Positions 27,201-37,800 of a stretch of DNA of 64,000 nt are shown here, one piece after another; within the stretch, counting starts at the first letter, position 1; every line of letters starts with the position of its first letter. This DNA is from Gonapodya prolifera JEL478 (taxonomy: Eukaryota; Monoblepharomycota; Monoblepharidomycetes; Monoblepharidales; Gonapodyaceae), in assembly GCA_001574975.1 (NCBI GenBank), contig KQ965859.1, forward strand, positions 60,592 to 124,591, in the 5' to 3' direction. A model generated the notes under the pieces. It worked only from the letters and a program-made list of their open reading frames with translations. It was not told the origin of the DNA and searched no databases. A program made the translations under genes and the position numbers.

Positions 27201-27384
27201 GAGGAACGGCGTGAAGAGCGAGCCCGGAGAGAGCGAGGATGGACGTGCGGCGGAGGGCGGGAAGAAGGCCAAGAAGCGAATGTTGGTCGAGTCTTCGGAT
27301 GAGGAAGAGCGGCGGAGAGTTGAGAAGAGGGTAGCTGGCAGCAGTGGCGGTGGGCAGAAGAAGGTCGGTGAGAGGGCGTTGTGA
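24258..27384 (+). CDS. unrecognised acidic, probably nuclear protein
   Basis: A five-exon gene of about 850-900 residues. The introns after WNIVE (about 25289-25331), FQTQ (26109-26183), AERKK (26454-26543) and SFLLE (26838-26999) are GT-AG, and the reading frame continues across each. The start is the ATG at 24258 (MPPKGASPLPPL); the frame is open slightly further upstream but has no other ATG. The N-terminus is Pro/Ser-rich with an acidic patch (SDSDDDDENE). A predicted helical core includes VEYLILESLLYCITDACFVA. The middle is very basic (RARERRRDRRMKWKEARNRR), followed by an acidic run (NDEEDEEAEDED). The tail carries KKAKKR, a plausible nuclear signal. A single N at 26947 falls inside an intron. 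I do not recognise the family. Charge pattern suggests a chromatin or nucleolar scaffold, but that is only an impression. Confidence 0.75.
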
Positions 27385-27747
27385 TGATTGGAATTACGTA
27401 ATTAATTTTGATTGGATTGGATTGGATTGCAATGGATTTGTGATGGTTGCCAACGGAAAGAAAAAGGGGAGCTTCCGTGGTGGAGTTTGTCTGGTGAACC
27501 TTACATTTTGTTCAGAAGCGAAGACTTTGACAAACTCCACCAGATGACCCACTGTGCGAATTCGTCAAACGAAGACAAAACACGCGGAATGCCATGGACA
27601 ACGATGCGGAATTGAACTCACATCACCGCGGAAACAGACGCTGCGTCGCCTCATAAGGATCAACGAGATCATGCGGTGCTCGAGAACTGTCCTGCGATGC
27701 CTTATCTGTCTCACTGATTCGTGTCCCGCCTACACCCTTCCGATTCG
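27385..27747. other. intergenic spacer
   Basis: About 360 bp between two forward genes. It starts with a short GATTG tandem (27409-27428) and otherwise shows nothing recognisable. It presumably contains the 3' end of the acidic gene and the promoter of the oxygenase-family gene. Confidence 0.5.
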
Positions 27748-29543
27748 ATGCACTCGGACGCCGTCTGCTCGCCAGAGGACAAGTCATCCGTCCTCTCAGA
27801 GATCTGGGGCGATGGAGGCGGGGACCGACGGTTTAGCAAGTACCCGAGAATTCCCGTAAAGGAGCTGGAAAAGCTCAGACTGCGATCCGACGACCCGCTC
27901 GATCGCTACCTCGAGGCGTCCAAGGTCGACGCCAGGAAGGATGACGTTGTCGCGAGGCTCAAGGCCGACGCCGAGGCAGGAAGTGTGCCCGCGCAGGAGT
28001 TGTGGAGCCAATACTCAAAGGTGCCGGACTGGGTGGACTGGGAGAGAGTCAAGAGGGGTCAGGTGTGTGCGGAATGAGCGTGGGTCCATTGCACACATGT
28101 GCTGACGCATCGCAGCGTGTTTTCTGGCTCAATGCCCCGCCGATCACTTTTCTGTTGCTCCACTTTACTTTGATTTTCGGTTCGTTGTCGCGGGGGGAGA
28201 TGGAATCGATGCATTCGCCTCAACGTACGCTAACCCACCTAAAACCAACCTGTTCCTTCTCAGGTGTCGCCGCCCCAAAAATTAACAAAGTCCTCACTGC
28301 AACCGGATACCTCTCCCGACCCACCAGAGTCACTTTCCAACGCCTCCTCGAAACGACCCACTGGGTGCTCTCCTGCATGGCCGATGACGGTACGTTGTGC
28401 AGCATGCCCTTCGGCTCTGCGGATTTTGCACCAAACACGTGTCTCGTTTCCCCCATCTAGGCCTGAGAGAAGGAAGCACCGGATGGGAGGGGTGCATCCG
28501 CGTGCGCTTCCTTCACGCCAGTGTCCGCGCACGTCTCCGGAACATCGCCAAGACCAACCCGCAGCTCTACAACGAGGCCAAGCTCGGTATCCCCATCAAT
28601 ATTGTTCGTATCACACTTTCTGTTCTCCCTTGCACCGTGTTTTTCACCACCCCTTGCAGGAGGACATGATCACCACCATCCTCGGATTCGCCGTCGGCCC
28701 GCTAGAACGCCTCCCCAGACTGGGCTTCTACGTCAGCAAGGCCGAGCGCGAGGACTTTTGCCACGCCTGGCGGTACATCGCGTACCTCTCCGGTATTCCC
28801 GAAGACGTAAACCCACTCGCCAAAGGCGCCGACTACTCCGTGTCCTTCGAGGGAAGTATTGTGCTGCAGTGAGTTTACGCTGCGATACATTGTCGGGTGA
28901 CGTGTCGCGCTGACTAGTATTCCCGTCGTGGTGATGGACAATACTAAAACATCCACCGCTTCCCTCCCCACTAGCTCCTGTCACCCCGACGACTCCACGA
29001 TTCGTCTCGCACAAGCTCTTCTCACAGGCATGAGCTACGGCGCCGCGGAGCTCTCGTCCGACCACAAGGCCACATTCGAGCTCATCTCGGGCTCGCGCAG
29101 CACGCTCCCGGCGTCTGTGCCCGTGGACCCCGTGACGTTCGAGCACCGCCGGCTGCGGTTCTACGGGTTCTACTCGCAGCTCACCCGAATCATTCTCAAC
29201 AACAAGTACTGCGATTTCCTCGGGCTGCCGAAGAAGAAGATTGGATGGGTCGAGTGGGCCGGAGCGTATGGCGTGCTCATGTTCTTCGCGGTGTTGACAA
29301 AGATTTGCAGAATGCTGCCATTCATGCGTACCTGTGAGTGCTTGCTACTCATGCTCGTTGGCTCTTCATGCGCGCTTTCTTGTCTGACGTCTCTCGGTGT
29401 ATCGCGCTCGTCATTCGCTCTTAGGGCTCATCAACCGTAACCGCAGCGTGCTCACGCGCGTCATCGCCGCCGTGCTCCGCGAGAAGGACCCCAAGTTCCT
29501 CCTCCGCTACGAACCCACGCCGGAGAAGATGAGGGAGGAGTAA
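27748..29543 (+). CDS. mpaB / rubber oxygenase (DUF2236) family protein
   Basis: The ATG at 27748 (MHSDAVCSPEDK) opens a gene with about six short introns, ending at TAA 29541-29543. The core carries the family pattern in order: RVFWLNAPPITFLLLH, GYLSRPTRVTFQRLLETT, CIRVRFLHASVRARL, a YNEAKLGIPIN-QEDMITTILGF block spliced across an intron, then RYIAYLSGIPEDVNP. The His of LHASVR is the position used as haem axial ligand in latex-clearing protein relatives. The C-terminal third has one hydrophobic segment (AYGVLMFFAVLTKIC), consistent with membrane association, and ends PTPEKMREE. Known members include MpaB, an ER-bound oxygenase that cleaves a sesquiterpenoid chain, and rubber oxygenases. Substrate here is unknown; oxidative cleavage of an isoprenoid or other lipid is inferred. 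Confidence 0.75.
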
Positions 29544-29826
29544 ACCACCCACACGCCAGGCGGCGGTACAGAGGGTCGGGGGAAGCGGGCGAAGGCGGGG
29601 TTTGGTACCCTCAATAGATTGGAAATTTGGACGTACATTGGCCTATGGTGAGGCATGGGATTGTTGGCGTAGATGGGCTTTTGAACACGTCGGGGATGTA
29701 GACTGGGTTTTAAAGTGCTGTTGTGTGGAAGTTTAAAGTTTTTGTAAAGTGATGTCGGAGTCTGATGTGTTTCAATCACAATGACTTCAAGCGGAAACGA
29801 CCGTACATTGAATATACATCCCCCCG

Positions 29827-30895
29827 ATGTCCCTCTCTAACCCACGGACCCGCCGCTATTACGTAACAATCCTCGTAGTGGTAGCGATCCTGGTCCTCGC
29901 CGCGTGGACATTCCGTGGAGCCACCACTCGTTATCCGCTGCAACCAGGGCGGTCCTACTTCAACCCAAAGGGCACGCCAGCAGTCACCGTGGACGTATTT
30001 GCCGCGCGTAGAAACAGGAGCGGGAGGATCGAGGTTCGATGCGGCGTCGGGAGCCCGTGGTGTACCAGCGGAAGTCTTGTAACCGTCACCCGCGACCATC
30101 CTTGCATAGATTTTGCTTGTTCAGAGGAGGTACCGCCCATACATCAATACTTGGGTTGTTCCTGGTGAGCAAATGCGTGCGATGGGGCGAGGATGTCGAA
30201 TGAAATTAACGTCGAGCCATCAGGCGGCTTTGTTGAGGTGATTTGTGACCCCCCATTGCGCGAGGTCCGTACGATGCTGACGGATCGACAATGCACTTTG
30301 TTGGAGAGTATGGAGAGGACCCAATCGTCTCCGTTGCGCGGGAACTCGAGGTATGGGCTCCAACTTTCTCCTCAACTTGATGGCCAAACCACCCAACACA
30401 CGCGATGTCCTTCATCAGGAGGAAACAGGCGCCATTGCATCGTCTAAACGACGTCCGCAAGTGTTTGTGGTGGACGGCGACCCAACCAGGGATCCTCGCG
30501 GGCATGGCGTCACAATAGGGTACGCCGTGCTGGTGGACTCGGCGTCAATGGACAACGTAGCTGGTTCCGATGACGCAAAAACGGCGAAATGGGTGGATCT
30601 CCTTGGTGAGATTGCCGCTTCCATCCGATTTTGCTCACGTTCACGAACTCTCATGTGCTTTTTGTTTCACCTAGACGTGGTCACAAAAGGCGTTGTCGGC
30701 TCGCCGCTCGACGAAAATCCGGCAGAGTTGAAGCTGACCGATTTGCGGGTGGCCCAGGACGACATGACGATGGGATTCGACCACCTGTCGATGATTCGCG
30801 AGTTCCAGACATGGCTCGAGGCGTCAGAGAAAAATCTCGCATGGGTCGTCGGAGGGTACAAGGACATGCTCCTGTTAGAGGAGGAGCAGCCATAG
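29827..30895 (+). CDS. membrane-anchored NUDIX hydrolase
   Basis: The ATG at 29827 starts MSLSNPRTRRYY, followed by one membrane helix (VTILVVVAILVLAAW), then AVTVDVFAARRN, the first strand of a NUDIX fold. Joining GGFVE to YGEDPIVSVARELE and then to EETGA across two short introns gives a complete Nudix box: G, five residues, E, seven residues, then RELEEETG. Downstream DGDPTRDPRGHGVTIGYAV and LRVAQDDMTMGFDH match the ADP-ribose/NAD-type NUDIX subgroup, which has a DPRG motif and a terminal FDH motif. The enzyme would cleave a nucleoside diphosphate linked to another moiety. The N-terminal anchor is unusual for this subgroup and suggests a type II membrane protein. Splicing between the first strand and GGFVE is not fully resolved. 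Stop TAG at 30893-30895. Confidence 0.65.
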
Positions 30896-31130
30896 ACAGG
30901 GCATCATTCAATTCTACATTTGAGTTACAATTAAATTTTTCTTAGAAATTGAGGCGGTGGAATAGTCCGGGAAGTCAGAAGTGACTACAGCCATAGGGTC
31001 CCCAGGTGTTTCAAGCACCAGACTAACCCTCCCAGTGAGAGAGAGAGGTGCAAATGCTTGACCACAGTAGTGCAGGGTCCGAGACCCGAGGCCACTCCAC
31101 AAACCTGGGCTCGCATCCATTTGATTTGCC

Positions 31131-31734
31131 ATGGCAACGGGAAACGAGTCGGACGAGTACGAAGACGAGATGGACGAGGACGATTATATGGACGAGGAGG
31201 AGCAGCCAAAGTTTCCCTGCCCTTCGGGGTACGCCGATTGGCCCACACGAGAGGACTTCGGGGAAGATGATCCGCCTACCCTCCAGCTCGTACTGGAACA
31301 GAGATCTCGCATTGCGAAGGGCCTCAAAGGTGCGTTTCCCCGTCCCCATGCGAACTGCGTCAGAATGCACGTTTGGTGTATCCCAAGAGCTCTCCTAACA
31401 ATTCCCCACTCGATCGTGGGATTTTCTCCTGCCCCACCTAGGTCAATCCAACACCTTGTCCGTGGGGGACTGCCTACTTTGGATTGGATGGTCCCTCAAG
31501 GAGCTTCAGCTGCTTATTGTAATGGGAGAGGATAACGAATTTCTCAGGGAAGCGCTGGAGGCAGTGATGAGGTGGACGGAATACTTGTGCGAATATCTAG
31601 AGTACGTTGAAGATGATTGGTGGGCCCTCTCTGAGCGATTGAATGCGCACGGAGGCTTGGATCGGAGGAGGGAGGGAAACGGGGGACACAGTTGTTTCCT
31701 TAATTTCTGCGCTCTGGACGCGCCTAGCGCTTGA
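31131..31734 (+). CDS. small acidic hypothetical protein
   Basis: Two exons joined by a GT-AG intron (31330-31440), phase 1, giving about 164 residues. The N-terminus is very acidic (SDEYEDEMDEDDYMDEEE); the second exon has a predicted helical region (WIGWSLKELQLLIVMGED, then EYLCEYLEYVEDDWW). I do not recognise it. It ends only 75 bp before the first supported exon of the deubiquitinase, so it could instead be the 5' part of that gene. Against this, no donor near its end has the phase needed to join the next exon. Confidence 0.5.
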
Positions 31735-31809
31735 TAACTTAGCGTCATTCTCTGACCCGCTCATCATGTCGTTCCCCTTGCCAAATTACCCGCGTCGCTG
31801 ACAACAAGA

Positions 31810-34800
31810 ATGAAGACGGTCCCAACCAACGACAGACCCAAAGTCGTTCTCTTTATCCGCCGAGTCATTGTTTTTTGGATTGAGTGCCTCCAGAGCCCGC
31901 GCACCACCATCCCTTTGTGGATGATCAACAAGCTCGGTGGTACTGTCCTGTATGAGCCCGTGCGACCAGGTTCCGAGGTGAGACGTGTGGACTTGTTTGG
32001 TGTCAGTCCGCGTATTGCTGACGCATATCTGTTTGGAAGAACCAGAGTCTAGGACTGCACATTCACTACACGTTGGACATCTTTAACCTCGTGCAGGACA
32101 TCACATTCAAGTTGCCTTTGTGTGTTTCCCAATGTTACGTTTTCTTGTCTCTATTTGCTCACCTGATTCCGGACTTTTGTTGCTTCTGACCCACCATGGA
32201 ACCGCAACCATTCTCTCCAGCCTGCCAGGAATCAAACAGCGTATCGCGAAGGAGTTTGACGATTTTGGAAAGGCAGAAAGCTCTCAACTCCTAGGAAATG
32301 TGTCTGAGCTTATAAACCCGATTTGTGAGTGGTTTCGGTGCGGCTCACCTTACGTGACATGCAGTTGGTTTGACTGACGCTGTCCTGAACATACTCCCTA
32401 CGTAGATTGGCTCAAAGACATGTGGGAGGATTCCTCAAAGGAGACGAAAGATTCGATTCAAGTGAGTGGTGATATCATCGCAAGATTTTGACTTCGATGT
32501 TGCTTCATCCATACCTTCCATAAAAACGCCCCTTTCGTCCCTCCTACCTCCGCTACCCCGTGGTTCCCGAAACCGGCTGACCTGGACACTGCACACAAAT
32601 CTTTCCCAGATTATTTTTCTTAATCAAGTTTTCTCTCTCTTCCTCCACTTCTTCTCCCAACTTCCTGACGAGCTCCTCCGTGACCTCCTTCTCCCGAAAG
32701 AACTTTATGTTCCTGGCCTGCACCGTACCTTTATTTTCTTGCTCAACGTTGCTGATCAAGTGAACCCAATTGGTGCACCCGCCCGAGCGGAACGATCGCT
32801 TGTTCTTGCAGTGCGGGAGTTCAAGTCCTACTCGCACATGGCACTGCGACTTGTTGGATTGCAGGACTTAAAACGATGCATCGACGTGGCTTGCAGAACC
32901 CAGGGGCGGGCATTCGAGGACGTGAAGAGGTAAGGCAGCTCAATATGATCATCATGATAAGATACTCACATAGTATTTTCTTTGCTTGGTTTCCCGTTGA
33001 AGGAAATTGATTATAACTCTTCGAAACGAGCAAGTGGGCAGTTTTATGATTTTTGGAACATATGTTCCACTCTCTTACAGCATTTTTCATGTCACGACAA
33101 AAAGATTGTTGACTCTCTTTTTGGGACAAATTTGCACGTCGAAGTGAGCGCTCTATTGTAGATCTCTCATCTCTCATAGATTCTCAGCGACCGCTAATGC
33201 TTTTCAGTTGGTTGGTCGCTCCTTCGAAGTGCTTGCATTTATGGCCACCCATGGAGGTCTTTCACTCGACGACCTGGATGTCATTTGGCTTCCAGTCGTT
33301 CAGGTTTGTCATTTGCGTTAATACCTCACCGAACCTCTACCAACAAACAACCTCAGCCCAACCAACACCACTCAGTCCGCGAGGCACTCTGGAACCTTAT
33401 CGAGCGCCTGGTTCCCTACTTGAGCGATGATCTGCGCACACATCTGGCCTCAAAGGTGTCCCAACATTTGCGTCGAGCAGGATTAAGTGAGTCACATGCA
33501 GTGCGTATACTAGACGCTTGCACGAACGTGGCGATGCACAAGGGAGTGCAGGTGTGTTTTTGTGTGCATTGAGAAAATTGATGAAGTTCGAAGATGATCG
33601 CGTCGATTTGTCCAGTCTGACACGGTTTCTGCTGGTATCATCATGCTATACGACCTGTACTCGTCTTCTCCGTTAGAGCAAGCCGCCCCAATCTGGGAGA
33701 AACTTACATCACAGATTGCCCGGTCGAGTGAAGCTATGTGAGTGTCGATATGATAATTTTAGTATGTGTAATGTCACAATACGTTGGGTCGGTGTGAAGT
33801 CGTGATGCCGTGATGAATCGTGCTTTGGACGATCTCAAGAAGCGAGAGAAATCGACGACGCCAGTTCTTTATGTCGTGATGCATATCATAAGTGAGCAAA
33901 ATCGAGTTTATTGGCCCACAGGAGCAGCATATTTTGATGCACACGTGTGTGCTTGTATACTACTCGTGCGGCGCAAACTCGACGGAAAGAGTCGGAGATG
34001 AAAGAATCTTCACCATCGTATGCAGACAAGCTGTGTGAAATGCGCAACTTGACCGGTCTGTTGTACGAAGACCTTGCTTTTACCAAGAAGGGGATGAAAC
34101 TTGTCCGAGATTCTTCATGTACGAAACCACATGTTTCCTCATCTTGCAAACTCTCAACCAATGCTTTTACACAGCTTTGGAGTGCGACAGCTACCTTAAT
34201 GAGCTCAAGCAACGTCTGGAAAACCTCGTTGTGCTCATGCAAGCAGGCGAAAAGGCGCGAGACACCATATGTTCCACGACCGCAGTGAACTATCTGTGGC
34301 GGCTCTTTGTGGTAGATGCAATTCTTACGACCGAACGTGACCTAGCGTTCATGCATTTCCGCCAACTGGGGAAGGTACGCAATTTATCGGCGCAAGGTAT
34401 CATTACCGAGTTTCCTGTTGGTGAATTTCTCTGTATGGAACTTATTCCTACGGTTGGTTGTATTCTTGATTACACTTTGAGGCCAAACTCACAGATATAT
34501 TGCCACATGCAGCTTCAAGTCGACTATCTCGGTCATGATGCATTTGCACTGATACGTGATTCAATCAACATCCGATATTCGATGCTCAGTAAACCAGTAA
34601 CCCCGTCGTCACTAAAGCTGATTAGCCCACTGCTTTGGGCTCTCGCATTGAACTACACTGACGAGACTGTTGGACTGGATGCGGTGACGCTCCTCGTCGA
34701 TATCTACATGAGGGAGGTGGGTCTGGTTGCTTCTGGCGTCCAGTCAGGATCACTCAACGTGATCTATATCTCTAGAACTCGGAACAGTTGATGGTTGACT

Positions 34801-37800
34801 TGATCGAAAGTGCTGCCGCCTATGCACTGGCAGGAGTACGTGAAATGGCGAACGGCGAAAGTGCACCGTCGCTCGGAAGAGCAATTGTCATTCTTCAAGT
34901 ATGTATTAGACGGTCGTTCCCCTCTTTGCGTTCAATTTAGCTCCACAAATCTGGATAGACATTCTTGGATCGGGCGGCACTCTTAGAATTCGGACCAGAA
35001 CCCGTGGAAGGGGTTCCCGGCTCAGCGGTCAAGATAAGAGCACAGATTAGCATCGATGGTCAAGAGCAGATTTCTGCAGAATTCACATGCCATCTGAAAT
35101 CCACTATACGTGAGATCATCGCGAAAGTCGCAAGGATTGTTCACACGCACACTCGCATTATCCCACATACGGTGCGGGTATTACGAGGTGGAAAGGAATG
35201 GACAGATTCGAAAGATAAAACGATTGAAGCTCTTGGGTCTGGCCAAATCGAATCCATGTCTTTCATGGTCCGATCCGTACGTGTATTGTGTCAGAGAGGG
35301 TGTTCCCAAGCATTCAATCGCCATTCTTATTGTTTTGTGGGGCTTCCAATAGACGTTGGAAAGTGAAACTACACAACAATTACGCCACGGACAACCTGTT
35401 TCCTATCCTCCAGTCATTCTCAAGACTTTGGTGCCAGTTCGGGATGTTATGTTCACACTTCTTGGCCTCGATGAGCCTTACGCTGGGATGGTGAGTAGTG
35501 ATCTTGTGGGGAAGATGTTTTTTTGACTAATGCTTTTTTTTTTTTTTTTTTTTTGGTGCGAAGATATGGAAGCTTCTTCTTTCGCTACCGGAAATGCCTA
35601 CACAGTTAGAATTACTGGATTCTACCGGAAGGCTGGATGTCTCGCGACTGCTCGATCAAGCAAACTCTTACCAGCTTCTCTACCGACTACGAAGAGTACA
35701 TGGTATCCTGACCGCATCATCGGACTGGCGAGAAGCTTTTCACAAGAGTGGCGGGTTGAAGAAAGTCCTAGTATTGTTCAACAGTCAAAACTTCAACTTA
35801 CCTCTAGATCAGGAATGTCTGGAGATTGCAAGCCTCTTGCTTGCTATTATCGTAGAATTCGAACTTGGTGATGTCGTTTCTACAGCAGTACCCACGAAAG
35901 ACATTTTCTTCAAAGCAGCCGAATGCCTTAAGTATGGACACATGATATCAGATCCAGGAAGCTTATTGAATGCGCTTGAACTGCTCCTTAAAATTGCAAG
36001 TTTTTCGGACGATATTGTGGAGGCATTTCGTGACCACTTCCGAGCTCCCGGTTGCAATGCCCTTCTTGCTACCGTTGGATCAAATTCGATGCCAGAGAAA
36101 GGGAGGACGAAGGCTGGTAAGGCATTTTATAGATGTTTAACAACGTCGATGGAACATATACTTAAACTATTGTCGAATGGTCACAGCTGACACCGTTTCC
36201 TCTTTTCTAAATAGATGGATATCATCTGGACATAAGATTGACCAAGAATGTGTTCCTGTTATTCTTGCAGCCTTAGTAAAGATCGCTCAGTCCCTCCAGC
36301 CATCAACCGAGTGGCCGCGCCTTCCCAGAGAGATCTACCACCTCACCCGCGATGTGTTTGCGTGAGTTAATGATGGTCTCTCGTTGATCTTTCACAGATC
36401 TGAGTTTTTTCTTCAGACGGTCCCTGGAAATTCGCCCTCTGTTCTTAACTGCTTGTGGATTTGAACCAAATACCTTTTTTCAATCCGTTCTTAACGGACT
36501 TTTACAGTATCCGGGAGAGGTCGATGATACGCTATGCGATGAATCTGTGGCAGGATCCCTGGATATCGCATCCACGTTTCTTCAAAAGGATTGCGTGATT
36601 GTTGAAAATGATACGATACAGTCAGTTACATTGTGTTTGACTTCTCCCTCATGTTTCACCATTGATTTCACCAGCAGAATTGTGCTTCGAGCTATGTTTG
36701 AGAAACTTTTTGATCCACAGAAGCTCTGCTTCAAAAATGATTATACACGCTCCAAAGTGACTTTCACCGTTCTTTCCTTCGCCATAATGGCGGACCACCT
36801 ATTTATCCCATTTATCACTCCAGGCATTTGATTTCATGAATGTCACTCTGACGCGCGCGAAGGATACCACTGGATTCGAACTTATTTGTACAATGCTTAA
36901 AGGTTTCGTACAAGGTCAGATGTGAAATATTGTGCGTTACACTAGGACTAACATGAATCTGCACAATTGTAGCATCCACTATTCCAGTGGAGTGGCCTTA
37001 TATTCCCAAAAATTCCAGACGAAATCATTTCGTTGGACTGAGGAATCTGGGGTCCGTAGTTCCATATTGTATTCGCAAATCCTTCTCCACCTGTTGTTAC
37101 TTTGCAGTGCCACTTGCTACCAAAACTCTACGTTGCAGCAGCTGTTCATGGTTCCACAGTTCCGTCAGCTCATCCTCACCGCAGATGTATCTGGGGCTAA
37201 TGTTACCGAATTCTTCTCACAATTGCGCAGCCTTTTCGGTTTCATGCAAGTGGGTGTCTTCATTGTTACTTGACGCACAACCGATAAAGTACATTTGAAT
37301 CCCCGGTTTTAGTTATCTCTTCGTCAATACTGTGATACTCAGCCTTTTTTCGCCACATGTACAGATCCAGACGGACAACCTGCGAATCCCATTATCCAGA
37401 TGGATGTCGACGAGTTTTTCAATCAGACCATGGATCGGCTGGAACACGAGCTCCGAGGCACCCCAATGGTGTGTGATTGGTAGAGGTGAACGTTCAAACC
37501 TCTCTCGCGGTTTATTGATATTGCCTTCAGGCCAGCGAGATAGCTCGTCCATTTGCTGGGAAATTTGTGCAAAAGATTAGGAGCCTCGACTGTGAGCATG
37601 TGTCGGAATCGTTCCAACCATTTCACACTCTTTCAGTCGACGTGAAGAATGCCCATACTTTGGAAAAATCCATTGAGGCATTCTTTGCTGGAGAGCACCT
37701 AGATGGTGATAATAAGTAAGTGAGCTGCGACATGTTCTGTGGTTGAAATTAAATTTACAAGCCTGGTTTACTTTCTTGCATTTAGGTACAAGTGTGACGA

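Noticed and set aside
30914-31248. Reverse-strand frames of 72-87 codons between the NUDIX and acidic genes
   Set aside because: No domain, overlapping frames of similar quality, and partly antisense to the acidic gene's first exon.
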